DNA from: Parasutterella muris
GTDB taxonomy: Bacteria > Pseudomonadota > Gammaproteobacteria > Burkholderiales > Burkholderiaceae_F
Direction: 5' to 3'
Length of the DNA: 64,000 nt
Assembly (NCBI RefSeq): GCF_009767915.1
Contig: NZ_WSRP01000007.1
Coordinates: forward strand, 1-64,000
In this document: in pieces, positions 27,235 through 35,790 of the stretch
Layout: each line of letters starts with the position of its first letter
Numbering within the stretch: position 1 is the first letter of the stretch
Translations under genes and position numbers: made by a program
Notes under the pieces: model-generated
Database searches by the model: none
What the model saw: the letters and a program-made list of their open reading frames with translations, nothing else
Told to the model about the DNA's origin: nothing

Positions 27235-28266
27235 TCAGTTGTAACCCAGCACGCGTTCATATATTGCCAAGTATTTAGGTGCGGTTTGCTCAATTGCAAT
27301 AGATCGAACAAAAAGACGGGCATTTTCGACCATTTGCTTTTTTAGTCCTTCATCATTTTTTTCTAGAAGAATCGCATCAGCAAGAGCTCGCGGAGAATTC
27401 GGCGGGATCAAAAGACCTGTCGTTCTATCTTTAATAACATCCGGGATACCGCCGACATTAGCTCCAATAACAGGCGTTCCCGCCTGCATAGCCTCCAATA
27501 GAACGCTGCCCAACCCTTCATTACGGGACGGCAGAATCAAGCAATCCGCCGCATTAAACCAATTCCCCATGTCTGAGCGCTTTCCTAAGAATTGAACATT
27601 GGAGCATCCCTTTGCAAGGGCCGTCAATTGAGTTTTATACGGCCCGTCTCCGAGAAATAAAAATTGGACATCTTCATTCTCCAACTCCCGCGCTGCGCTG
27701 ATCGAGATATCAAAACCTTTATGCTCTAGAAGAGTTGCCGCCTGAACAACTAAAAACTTCCCCTGATATTGCGCTCTTATTCCATTGACAACCTGCTCCT
27801 CAAGCTCATATGAAACCGGCGAAGACGGTATAAGCTCAACATCTTTTTGCGGAAGATATTCTTTTAATACACTGCAGATTTTTCGCGAAATTCCAACAAG
27901 CAAGGAAGCCCTTTCATAGCTTAATTTCGTTAGAAATCTCTCACTTATATTATTGTCAATTCGTCTCGTGATGATAAACGGGGTACCTCGGAGCATATTA
28001 TGGACAGAGGCCCAGTGAACCCCGCGTCCGTCGTGAACATGCAGCAAAGAAACATCTTTAAGGAGAGGAGCGTTATGTCCTCGGAAAAAATTTGTCGTCT
28101 TAACAACTTCTACGCCAATCTGTTCTAATTTTGATGTTAACGGACTTCTAGGATGAGTCACTGCAACTAAATCAATATTTACCCTCTTCAATTCCCGGGC
28201 CAGCAAAAATGTTTGATTTTCGCCTCCGCTATACCCCGAAGCAAGGTTCACAAAACAAATCTTCAT
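27235..28266 (-). CDS. Family 4 glycosyltransferase
   Basis: The 343-residue protein has the GT-B fold signals: an N-terminal CFVNLASGYSGGENQTFLLARE, where the glycine-rich loop binds the acceptor side, and a C-terminal donor-binding half with LEHKGFDI, FLGDGP, and PSRNEGLGSVLLEAMQAGTPV followed by GGIPDVI. The E..G....E pattern is that of retaining GT4 enzymes using UDP- or GDP-sugars. It probably extends LPS core or O-antigen in the cytoplasm. AGGATG lies just upstream of the ATG. Convergent with the ugd-GT2 pair and next to hupB-type HU. Confidence 0.88.
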   Translation of the reverse strand: MKICFVNLASGYSGGENQTFLLARELKRVNIDLVAVTHPRSPLTSKLEQIGVEVVKTTNFFRGHNAPLLKDVSLLHVHDGRGVHWASVHNMLRGTPFIITRRIDNNISERFLTKLSYERASLLVGISRKICSVLKEYLPQKDVELIPSSPVSYELEEQVVNGIRAQYQGKFLVVQAATLLEHKGFDISISAARELENEDVQFLFLGDGPYKTQLTALAKGCSNVQFLGKRSDMGNWFNAADCLILPSRNEGLGSVLLEAMQAGTPVIGANVGGIPDVIKDRTTGLLIPPNSPRALADAILLEKNDEGLKKQMVENARLFVRSIAIEQTAPKYLAIYERVLGYN

Positions 28267-28337
28267 TAGATCATCCTAGATATGACACTTCTGCGCATCA
28301 CTAAACACCGATGCAAATATCTTAGTAACTATAAACA

Positions 28338-28365
28338 GAAAAGCCTCCCAAACAAAGGAGGCTTT
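28338..28365 (-). terminator. Rho-independent terminator after the HU gene
   Basis: AAAGCCTCC pairs with GGAGGCTTT around an 8-nt loop, followed by TTCTG on the minus strand. It lies 23 nt after the stop codon. Confidence 0.85.
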
Positions 28366-28387
28366 CTCTGAATGCGAAACAAGCTAA

Positions 28388-28702
28388 TTATTTCTTAGCT
28401 TTGCGTGCACCTTTTGCAGCTTTTTTCGGAGCGTTGACAGCGTCTTTGAAAGCTTTGCCGGCAGAGAACTTCGGAACTTTAGCGGCAGGGATCTTGATCT
28501 CGGCGCCGGTTGAAGGGTTGCGGCCGATGCGAGCCTGACGTTCGGACTGATAGAACTTGCCGAAGCCAACTGTAACGTAATCGTCGCCGGCAGCAACTGC
28601 TTTGACGATTTCATCGGTGTAGGCGTTGATGACTTTGGCGACATCTGCTTTTGTGACACCTGTCACTTTGGCAACTGCGTCAATCATTTCTGTCTTGTTC
28701 AT
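28388..28702 (-). CDS. hup: HU-family DNA-binding protein
   Basis: HU dimers bend and compact DNA in the nucleoid. The 104-residue protein has the normal HU fold: the N-terminal helices (MNKTEMIDAVAKVTGVTKAD), the VTVGFGKFYQ strand and the RIGRNPSTGAEIKIPA arm, which inserts into the minor groove. After the standard end it adds about 14 basic, Ala/Lys-rich residues (APKKAAKGARKAKK), a histone-H1-like tail found in some betaproteobacterial HU proteins. AGGAGA precedes the ATG. It has its own terminator and is single-gene. Confidence 0.95.
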   Translation of the reverse strand: MNKTEMIDAVAKVTGVTKADVAKVINAYTDEIVKAVAAGDDYVTVGFGKFYQSERQARIGRNPSTGAEIKIPAAKVPKFSAGKAFKDAVNAPKKAAKGARKAKK

Positions 28703-29038
28703 TGGTCTCTCCTATGTAAACCGAGTTGACATTCATATAACAGTAATATATTACGCTGATTTGAGCGTCTTAGGCGTAACTCTCTAGGATTACTACAAGT
28801 TTTTGCGTATTAACAACACTTCGGCCGTCTACTCATTATTTGATTCACTTGAAAAGCATTTTTTGCCGTTAATAATTTGTTTAAAAAAGTTGTAACTCTT
28901 GCCTTTTCTCTGCTCTTATCTACAATGCCAATCAAGTTTTTGGAATGACTTTTCATAATGTGAAAAGATTCTAAACACGCTACGGTATCAGGTCTCTTTC
29001 TGACCTAAAATTAGTAGGTTATGCAAACCTTTTAACGG
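28703..29038. other. Divergent region, HU / acyl-CoA synthetase operon
   Basis: This 336-nt region carries a promoter-like pair for the rightward operon at 28899-28926 and a small leader hairpin at 28990-29006. The leftward HU promoter is not clear. No reading frame was seen. Confidence 0.5.
28899..28926 (+). promoter_or_regulatory. Probable sigma-70 promoter of the oxoacid oxidoreductase operon
   Basis: TTGCCT (4 of 6) and TACAAT (5 of 6) are 16 nt apart. The transcript would have a leader of about 105 nt that contains the small hairpin AGGTC/GACCT at 28990-29006. Confidence 0.5.
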
Positions 29039-31156
29039 ATGTCATATATGCACGGATTAGATAAGATTATGCGTCCCCGCAGCATTGCGGTCATCGGCGC
29101 CTCAACCAAGGAACACACAATCGGTTCAGATATTATGAAACGTCTGCTCGAGTACGGATACACGGGCAATATTTATCCTATCAATCCGAAAGACTCCGAA
29201 ATTCACGGACTCAAAGCATATCCATCCGTTCTCGATGTTGCCGATGACATCGATATGGCGCTTATCGTTATCAATGCGAAGTACGTTCTCTCCGTAATTG
29301 ATCAGTGTCATCGGAAAGGCATCAAAGGTGTCGTAGTAATCAGTGCCGGATTTAAAGAAACCGGATCAGCCGGCGCCGAACTTGAAAAGCAGCTCGCGGC
29401 AAAGATTCACGAATACGGCATGACGCTGGTTGGACCCAACTGCCTGGGCGTTGTAAATACCGACCCCGCAGTTCGCCTTGACGCCTGCTTTGCTGAGTCG
29501 CTCCCCGTACGCGGCGATATCGGCTTTGTCTCCCAATCAGGCGCGCTCGGAGGCGGAATTCTCAATATTCTTAAAGACCTGAATCTCGGCTTTGCCCAGT
29601 TTATTTCTATTGGCAATCAGGCTGACGTAAACGCTGACTCTGCTATTGAATACTGGGAAAATGTGGATGACGTCCGTCAGATTCTCCTCTATATGGAATC
29701 CATCGCGGACCCGAAGAAATTCAGAAAGCTTGCAACCAGCACCACAAAGAAAAAAACGATTCTCGCACTGAAAGCCGGCCGCTCGGCTGCAGGCGCTTCT
29801 GCTGCTTCTTCACACACCGGTTCGCTTGCCGGTGCTGACAAAGCGGCAGACGCTTTGCTGAAGCAGTCCGGCGTCATCCGCGAATTCACGCTTCAGAACC
29901 TATTTAATACAGCTAAAGTGTTCAGCCACTGCCCTATTCCTAAGGGCGACAGAGTCGCTATCGTAACCAACTCCGGCGGTCCCGGAATTATGGCGACCGA
30001 CACCGTCGTTGAATGCGGCATGCAGATGGCAGAACTGAGCGAAGCGACTAAAGAAAAACTGCGCTCTTTCCTGCCGGCCGCGGCTTCGGTTAAAAACCCG
30101 GTGGACATGATTGCTTCAGCTCCTCTTGACCATTATCAGCAAACGCTCGAGACAGTACTCTCTGACGACGGCGTCGATATGGTCATTGTGATTTACCTGC
30201 CCTTCCTTGGCCTAAAAGATATCGATGTCGCCAAAGCGGTTATGGACATCAAAGCTCAGCATCCGAACAAACCGATTGTCGGTGTGTTCATGACAAAGAA
30301 CGAATTCTTCGCCAAACTCTCCGACATGGAAGTCAACGTACCGTTCTTTATGTTTGCTGAAGAAGCGGTCATGGGTCTGAATCGTCTCAACCAGCAAAGA
30401 AAGTGGATTGAGCGTCCGATCACGTCACCTATGCGCTTTGACGTTGACGCAGAAAAGGCAGCAAAGATTTTCAGCAATGCTGCAGCGGAAAACCGCGAAC
30501 AGCTGACAACTGGCGAATCCCTCCAGGTTCTTTCTGCCTACGGCATTCGTGTCTGTAAAGACGGCGAGGCGAAAAATGCCGACGAAGCAGTCGCACTGGC
30601 AGAAGAAATCGGTTATCCCGTTGTCATGAAGCTCAACTCAAAGAAAATTTCCCATAAGACAGACGTTGGCGGTGTTCGCGTCGGAATTAAAGATGCTGAA
30701 CAGCTGAGAGCTGAATACGCTGATCTGGTGGCAAAGCTTGAAGCCAAAGGTCTTATGGAGGGTTTTGAAGGCGTCATTGTTCAGGAAATGGTCAAGAGCG
30801 ACAGAGAAATGGTCTGCGGCTGCGCTAAAGATCCTCAGTACGGTCCGATGATGATGTTCGGTCTTGGCGGCGTGTTTGTCGAAGTGATGAAAGATGTCAC
30901 CTTCCGCCTTGCACCGCTTACGCCTGAAGACGCAAATGACATGATTACATCCGTTAAAGCGTACAAACTTCTGCAGGGAGCGCGAGGCGCTATTCCGGCT
31001 CAAATCGACAAAGTTGAAGAAACACTGATGAGACTTTCTCAGCTTGTTGAAGACTATCCCTCTATTGAAGAATTAGATATCAACCCCTTGATGATCAGTG
31101 ATAAGAATGGTGAACCCATTGCCGTCGACGGCCGTATCAAAGTCTCGCTGACTTAA
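29039..31156 (+). CDS. acdA: ADP-forming acetate/acyl-CoA ligase, fused alpha-beta chain
   Basis: This enzyme converts an acyl-CoA, ADP and phosphate to the free acid, CoA and ATP, so it saves the thioester energy of oxoacid oxidation. The 705 residues join both chains: CoA-binding Rossmann domain (about 10-105), two succinyl-CoA-ligase-like domains with the phosphorylated His259 in SSHTGSLAG and NSGGPGIMATD, then an ATP-grasp domain (about 485-700) with GYPVVMKLNSKKISHKTDVGG-type contacts (in part: VVMKLNSKKISHK) and DINPLMI. No acetyltransferase domain is attached, so it is not a Pat-type protein. An ATG at 29048 is an alternative start. It heads a five-gene operon with an oxoacid:ferredoxin oxidoreductase. 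Confidence 0.92.
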   Translation: MSYMHGLDKIMRPRSIAVIGASTKEHTIGSDIMKRLLEYGYTGNIYPINPKDSEIHGLKAYPSVLDVADDIDMALIVINAKYVLSVIDQCHRKGIKGVVVISAGFKETGSAGAELEKQLAAKIHEYGMTLVGPNCLGVVNTDPAVRLDACFAESLPVRGDIGFVSQSGALGGGILNILKDLNLGFAQFISIGNQADVNADSAIEYWENVDDVRQILLYMESIADPKKFRKLATSTTKKKTILALKAGRSAAGASAASSHTGSLAGADKAADALLKQSGVIREFTLQNLFNTAKVFSHCPIPKGDRVAIVTNSGGPGIMATDTVVECGMQMAELSEATKEKLRSFLPAAASVKNPVDMIASAPLDHYQQTLETVLSDDGVDMVIVIYLPFLGLKDIDVAKAVMDIKAQHPNKPIVGVFMTKNEFFAKLSDMEVNVPFFMFAEEAVMGLNRLNQQRKWIERPITSPMRFDVDAEKAAKIFSNAAAENREQLTTGESLQVLSAYGIRVCKDGEAKNADEAVALAEEIGYPVVMKLNSKKISHKTDVGGVRVGIKDAEQLRAEYADLVAKLEAKGLMEGFEGVIVQEMVKSDREMVCGCAKDPQYGPMMMFGLGGVFVEVMKDVTFRLAPLTPEDANDMITSVKAYKLLQGARGAIPAQIDKVEETLMRLSQLVEDYPSIEELDINPLMISDKNGEPIAVDGRIKVSLT

Positions 31157-31198
31157 TCGCTCGATCTCTTGTTTGCAATTTAGTTATAAGGAAAAAAA

Positions 31199-31771
31199 GT
31201 GTTCCAGATCAGATTACACGGCCGAGGAGGCCAAGGTGTTGTAACGAGTGCGGAAATGCTTTCTCTTGCAGCCTTTACAGAGGGCCATTACGCCCAGGCT
31301 TTCCCAAGTTTCGGAAGTGAACGAACCGGCGCTCCTGTTGTCGCCTTTGCTCGAGTCAGCGACCATCAGATCCGTCTTCGTGAACCGATTACAGAGCCGG
31401 ATGCGGTGCTTATCCAGGACCGTACGCTGCTTGAAAGCGTCAACGTCTTTAGCGGTCTCACAGATAACGCTTACGTTCTTCTCAACAGCTCTCAGACTCC
31501 TGAAGAACTCGGTTTGGCTGATCTTGTGAATCGCCTTCCCAAGGGACATGTCATTACGCTGCCCGCCACCAAGTTCGCGATGGAAAGAATCGGACGTCCC
31601 CTTCCCGGCGCCGCGATGCTTGCGGGCTTTGCCGCTCTGACCGGAAAACTTAAGCTTGAAAGCGTTCAGCAGGCGTTCATGACACGCTACAAAGGAAAGG
31701 TTGCTCAGGCCAATGCCGATGTCGCATCCGACGCTTTCAATTTTGTTCTTAACGCTAAGAAAAACTTTTAA
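31199..31771 (+). CDS. porC: 2-oxoacid:acceptor oxidoreductase, gamma subunit
   Basis: The gamma domain of pyruvate- or other oxoacid:ferredoxin oxidoreductases contacts CoA. The 190 residues show the family start RLHGRGGQGVVTSAEML, the FPSFGSERTGAPV motif, and PGAAMLAGFAALTG. The start is GTG with AAGGA upstream. It is 42 nt after the acyl-CoA ligase gene and 11 nt before the alpha-subunit gene. The substrate is set by other subunits and not readable from this one. Confidence 0.93.
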   Translation: MFQIRLHGRGGQGVVTSAEMLSLAAFTEGHYAQAFPSFGSERTGAPVVAFARVSDHQIRLREPITEPDAVLIQDRTLLESVNVFSGLTDNAYVLLNSSQTPEELGLADLVNRLPKGHVITLPATKFAMERIGRPLPGAAMLAGFAALTGKLKLESVQQAFMTRYKGKVAQANADVASDAFNFVLNAKKNF

Positions 31772-31782
31772 GGAGAGCCTCA

Positions 31783-33039
31783 ATGCTCAAACAAATCGAA
31801 GGCTCACTGGGCGTAGCCGAAGCTGTAGCGCTTTGCCGTCCTGAAGTCGTCTGTGCTTATCCTATTTCTCCCCAGACACATATCGTTGAAAATCTGGGCG
31901 CCATGGTCAAAAAAGGCACGCTTACAGACTGCGAATTCATTAACGTGGAAAGTGAATTCGCCGCTATGAGTGTCGCAATCGGCGGCTCTGTCGCAGGCGG
32001 CCGTGCTTATACCGCTACCGCTTCTCAGGGTCTGCTGTACATGGCTGAGGCCGTATACAACGCTTCCGGCCTCGGCCTCCCTATTGTGATGACTGTCGCA
32101 TCTCGAGCAATCGGAGCTCCGATCAATATTTGGAATGACCACTCCGACTCTCTGAGCCAGCGTGACTGCGGATGGATTCAGCTCTTTGCTGAAGACAACC
32201 AGGAAGCGGTGGATCTGCACATCCAGGCGTTCAAAATCGCTGAAGAAGTTTCTCTTCCTGTTATGGTCTGTATGGACGGCTTCGTGCTGACACACGCGTT
32301 CGAAAGAATGGACATTCCGACTCAGGAACAGGTTGACGCCTTCCTTCCGCCTTACGATCCGCGTCAGAGTTTGGACCCGGAAAACCCGGTTTCAATCGGC
32401 GCCATGGTTGGACCCGAAGCGTTCACTGAAGTTCGCTATCTTGCACACGCGCACCATCTGCAGTCTCTGCAGGTCATCGACCGTGTTTCTAAAGAATTTG
32501 AAGAAATCATCGGAAGAAAAACCGGCGGACTCATCGACCTTTATCGCGCAGAAGACGCTGAGGTCATGGTTATCGCGCTTGGCTCCACTATTGGAACCAT
32601 CAAAGACGTTATTGATGAAATGCGTGAAGACGGCAAGAAAGTCGGTCTTCTCGGTATTAAAGCCTATCGCCCGTTCCCGCAGCAGGAAGTCTTCGCGGCT
32701 CTTGAAAAGGTTAAAACAGCGGTTGTTATTGACCGAGCGCTTCAGGTCGGCATCGGCGGCGTTGTAACCGACGACATCATTCGTTCTACCAGAGGTTTGG
32801 ACAAGCTGAACATCTGCGGCGTTATCGCGGGTCTTGGCGGACGTCCGATCTACAAGAGAAGCCTGCACAAAGTATTTGATGCTGCGCTTAGAAATGAGCT
32901 TCCTGAGCTGAGTTTCTTGGACCTTGAAGAAAAAGTTGTTAACGATCAGCTGAGACACGAGCAGGAAGAGCGCCACATCGGACCAACCGCCGAAGCGATT
33001 GTTCGAGCGGTTGCGGATCACCATAAAGGAGAGGTATAA
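31783..33039 (+). CDS. porA: 2-oxoacid:acceptor oxidoreductase, alpha subunit
   Basis: The alpha chain forms part of the active site with the thiamine-diphosphate subunit. The 418 residues contain the CAYPISPQTHIVE motif, the VESEFAAMSVAIGGSVAGGRAYTATASQG region (in part: AGGRAYTATASQGLLYM), and the RAIGAPINIWNDHSDSLSQRDCGWIQ region (in part: NIWNDHSDSL). These match PorA of pyruvate oxidoreductases more closely than the oxoglutarate (KorA) form, as far as I can judge by eye. AAGGAG precedes the ATG. Confidence 0.93.
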   Translation: MLKQIEGSLGVAEAVALCRPEVVCAYPISPQTHIVENLGAMVKKGTLTDCEFINVESEFAAMSVAIGGSVAGGRAYTATASQGLLYMAEAVYNASGLGLPIVMTVASRAIGAPINIWNDHSDSLSQRDCGWIQLFAEDNQEAVDLHIQAFKIAEEVSLPVMVCMDGFVLTHAFERMDIPTQEQVDAFLPPYDPRQSLDPENPVSIGAMVGPEAFTEVRYLAHAHHLQSLQVIDRVSKEFEEIIGRKTGGLIDLYRAEDAEVMVIALGSTIGTIKDVIDEMREDGKKVGLLGIKAYRPFPQQEVFAALEKVKTAVVIDRALQVGIGGVVTDDIIRSTRGLDKLNICGVIAGLGGRPIYKRSLHKVFDAALRNELPELSFLDLEEKVVNDQLRHEQEERHIGPTAEAIVRAVADHHKGEV

Positions 33040-33042
33040 GTC

Positions 33043-34104
33043 ATGTCCGAGCATCAGATTAAGTTTTATCAGACAGGCACGTTCACTGTCGGCAACCGTC
33101 TCCTGAATCCTGATCAGCGAAGCGGTCAGGCTAATATCGAGCGTTACAACTCCTTGAACTCCGGCCATCGCGCCTGTCAGGGCTGCGGTGAAGCGCTTGG
33201 CGCACGCTACGCAGTTGACGCCGCAATGCGCGCTACTCACGGCCGCCTGATCGCCGCCAACGCGACCGGCTGTCTTGAAGTGTTCTCTACTCCTTATCCG
33301 GAAACCAGCTGGCAGCTGCCTTGGTTCCATTCGCTTTTTGGTAATACTGCGGCCGTCGGCACAGGTATGGCCGCTGTCGCTCGTGTTAAAGCCAAAAAGA
33401 CCAGCAAACCGCTGGTCCGCGTTATCGCTCAAGGCGGTGACGGCGGTACCACAGATATCGGTTTCGGCTGCCTGTCCGGTATGTTCGAACGCAACGACGA
33501 CGTTCTGTACATCTGCTACGACAACGAAGGCTACATGAACACCGGTGTTCAGCGCTCCTCAGCCACACCTCCCGCAGTTCGCACAGCCACGACTCAGATT
33601 CTCGGCAGCCACCCCGGAAACGCATTCGGTCAGGGCAAGGATGTTCCTCTGATCGCTATGGCTCACGGCATTCCTTATGTGGCAACTGCTACAATCGCTG
33701 ATCTTCGTGATCTGGAAAGAAAAGTTGAAAAGGCGATGACATTCCACGGAGCGCGCTATCTGCACGTTCTGGTTCCCTGCCCGCTCGGCTGGGGAGCCAA
33801 ATCCTCCGACACGGTACGTTTAGCCCGTCTTGCCACCGAAACCGGCCTTTTCCCGGTATTTGAAGCTGAATACGGCGAAATCACAAACGTTCATAAGATT
33901 CGTCAGCTTCGCCCGGTTGAAGAATACATGAAGCTTCAGAAACGCTATGCGCACCTGTTCGGCGCTAAAGCCGACACCGAAGCGCTCACGAGAATTCAGG
34001 CAATATCAGAGAGAAACATCCGCAGATTCGGTCTTCTCGGCGAAGAAGAACCCGAAATTATTCCGCCTGCTGTTCAGGCTGACGAACGCGCAGATCGAAT
34101 CTAA
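33043..34104 (+). CDS. porB: 2-oxoacid:acceptor oxidoreductase, beta (thiamine-diphosphate) subunit
   Basis: The beta subunit binds thiamine diphosphate and usually one [4Fe-4S] cluster. The 353-residue protein has HRACQGCGEALGARY, ATGCLEVFSTPYPETSW, the diphosphate-binding AQGGDGGTTDIGFG and YDNEGYMNTGVQRSSATPP, and a later Cys in VLVPCPLGWG. The GCGE, GC and PC cysteines are those that hold the cluster in PorB. The EGYMNTGVQRS segment is characteristic of pyruvate-type enzymes. The gene starts 3 nt after the alpha-subunit stop. Confidence 0.94.
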   Translation: MSEHQIKFYQTGTFTVGNRLLNPDQRSGQANIERYNSLNSGHRACQGCGEALGARYAVDAAMRATHGRLIAANATGCLEVFSTPYPETSWQLPWFHSLFGNTAAVGTGMAAVARVKAKKTSKPLVRVIAQGGDGGTTDIGFGCLSGMFERNDDVLYICYDNEGYMNTGVQRSSATPPAVRTATTQILGSHPGNAFGQGKDVPLIAMAHGIPYVATATIADLRDLERKVEKAMTFHGARYLHVLVPCPLGWGAKSSDTVRLARLATETGLFPVFEAEYGEITNVHKIRQLRPVEEYMKLQKRYAHLFGAKADTEALTRIQAISERNIRRFGLLGEEEPEIIPPAVQADERADRI

Positions 34105-34118
34105 GAGGAATTACATTT

Positions 34119-35747
34119 ATGAAAAAACCATTTGCTATTACGCTGGATGTCGGAACCTCTTTGGAAAACAGAACCGGCAGCTGGAGAACACTTCGTCCGA
34201 CCTATGTCCACAAACTGCCGCCCTGCAATAAACAATGTCCTGCGGGCGAAGATATTCAGGGCTGGCTTTTCTATGCAGAAAGCGGAAATTATGAAAAAGC
34301 ATGGCGCCATCTGGTCAAACGCAATCCTTTCCCTTCCTGCATGGGTCGTGTCTGCTATCACACCTGCGAAGGTGCTTGCAACCGCGGACAGCTTGATGAG
34401 TCCGTAGGTATCAATTCTGTGGAACGCTTCCTTGGCGACAATGCTCTGGAAAACGGCTATAAGTTTGAGAAACCCGCAAAGAAAACCGGTAAGAAAGTTC
34501 TGATCGTCGGATCCGGCCCTGCCGGTCTTTCCGCGGCTTATCAGCTCGCACTCAAAGGTCATGAAGTCACTGTTAAGGAAGGCAGTCCTGAGGCTGGCGG
34601 CATGATGCGCTACGGTATTCCTAAGTATCGTCTGCCGCGCCGAGTGCTCGATCAGGAAATCGCTCGAATCGCGGAACTGGGTGTCAAGATTGAACTCAAC
34701 TACACCGTCAAGAGCATTGAGGAAGAAAAAGAAAAATTCGGTTATGACGCTGTATTCCTCGGTGTCGGCGCCGGTATGGCCAAGAATGCCTACATTCCGG
34801 GCGGTGACTCGAAACACATGATGGATGCCGTCTCTGTTCTTCGTTCCATGGAAGGCGAAGAAGAACCGCTGCTTGGACGCAGAGTTGTCGTTTACGGCGG
34901 CGGCAATACGGCAATTGACGTTGCTCGCTCCGCAAAACGTCTTGGCGCAGAACCGCTCATCATTTATCGCAGAACACGCGACAAGATGCCTGCGCATGAC
35001 TTCGAAGTTGAAGAAGCCCTTCAGGAAGGTGTTTCTGTGAAGTGGCTTTCTACAATTTCCGAAGCTGAGAATCCGAAAGAAATCAAGATTGAAAAGATGA
35101 AACTTGATGAAAACGGAAATCCGCAGCCGACAGGTGAATTCGAAACGGTTGAAGCCGATACTGTTGTTCTCGCTCTTGGTCAGAACGTTGACCAGAGTCT
35201 CATTGATAAGATTCCGAATCTTAATATCGAGAAAGGCGTTGTTCAGGTTGACCGTTTCATGCGTACCAACGTTCCCGGTATCTATGCGGGCGGCGACATG
35301 GTCCCCGGCGACAGAAACGTAACGGTTGCTATCGGTCACGGCTATAAAGCGGCCTATGCGATTGACTGCTTCCTGAACGGCAAAGAACCTGTTGATCATC
35401 CGAAGAAACAGGTTGCTGAATTTAAGAACCTGAATACTTGGTACTACTCGGACGCCCCGAAGACTGTTCGTCCGATGCTTGATTTGGTTCGCCGACAGAG
35501 CACGTTTGATGAAGTCCAGCACGGTCTGACTGAAGAAAACGCGCTTTTTGAAGCTCGTCGCTGCATGTCTTGCGGCAACTGCCTGCAGTGCGATAACTGC
35601 TATGGTGTCTGCCCGGATAACGCGGTCATCAAGACCGGAGACGACAACGTGCCCTACATTTTCAATTATGACTATTGCAAGGGCTGCGGCGTATGTTCTC
35701 AGGAATGTCCATGCGGCGCAATCAACATGGAAACTGAGTCCATTTAA
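34119..35747 (+). CDS. GltD-like NAD(P)-binding flavoprotein fused to 2[4Fe-4S] ferredoxin domain
   Basis: The 542-residue protein seems to link the oxidoreductase to NAD(P). Its N-terminal region (about 1-115) has the cluster cysteines of glutamate synthase small subunits (PCNKQCPAGEDI and CMGRVCYHTCEGACNRG). Then come an FAD-binding GSGPAGLSAAYQLA, an NAD(P)-binding GGGNTAIDVARSAKRLGA and a second flavin segment (GIYAGGDMVPGDR). The C-terminus (about 480-542) has eight cysteines in two [4Fe-4S] motifs (CMSCGNCLQCDNCYGVCP and CKGCGVCSQECP). A similar flavoprotein subunit is known in phenylglyoxylate:NAD+ oxidoreductase. It is the last gene of the operon. Confidence 0.88.
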   Translation: MKKPFAITLDVGTSLENRTGSWRTLRPTYVHKLPPCNKQCPAGEDIQGWLFYAESGNYEKAWRHLVKRNPFPSCMGRVCYHTCEGACNRGQLDESVGINSVERFLGDNALENGYKFEKPAKKTGKKVLIVGSGPAGLSAAYQLALKGHEVTVKEGSPEAGGMMRYGIPKYRLPRRVLDQEIARIAELGVKIELNYTVKSIEEEKEKFGYDAVFLGVGAGMAKNAYIPGGDSKHMMDAVSVLRSMEGEEEPLLGRRVVVYGGGNTAIDVARSAKRLGAEPLIIYRRTRDKMPAHDFEVEEALQEGVSVKWLSTISEAENPKEIKIEKMKLDENGNPQPTGEFETVEADTVVLALGQNVDQSLIDKIPNLNIEKGVVQVDRFMRTNVPGIYAGGDMVPGDRNVTVAIGHGYKAAYAIDCFLNGKEPVDHPKKQVAEFKNLNTWYYSDAPKTVRPMLDLVRRQSTFDEVQHGLTEENALFEARRCMSCGNCLQCDNCYGVCPDNAVIKTGDDNVPYIFNYDYCKGCGVCSQECPCGAINMETESI

Positions 35748-35756
35748 TCCATCATA

Positions 35757-35790
35757 GAAGAAGCGGTGCCGAGGCACCGCTTCTTTTTTC
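35757..35790. terminator. Strong terminator closing the oxoacid oxidoreductase operon
   Basis: AGAAGCGGTGC pairs with GCACCGCTTCT around CGAG, followed by TTTTTT on the plus strand. It ends next to the stop of the convergent endonuclease gene and may work for both. Confidence 0.92.

Noticed and set aside
28384-28659. A 91-residue frame inside the HU gene, same strand
   Set aside because: It is an alternate frame of hup, rich in Ser, Ala and Lys because of the lysine tail codons.
32392-33432. A 346-residue minus-strand frame across porA and porB
   Set aside because: It spans two proven genes and their spacer with no family signal.
34101-35777. A 558-residue minus-strand reading frame
   Set aside because: It is opposite the GltD-like flavoprotein gene, whose motifs are clear. 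It has no recognisable domain.
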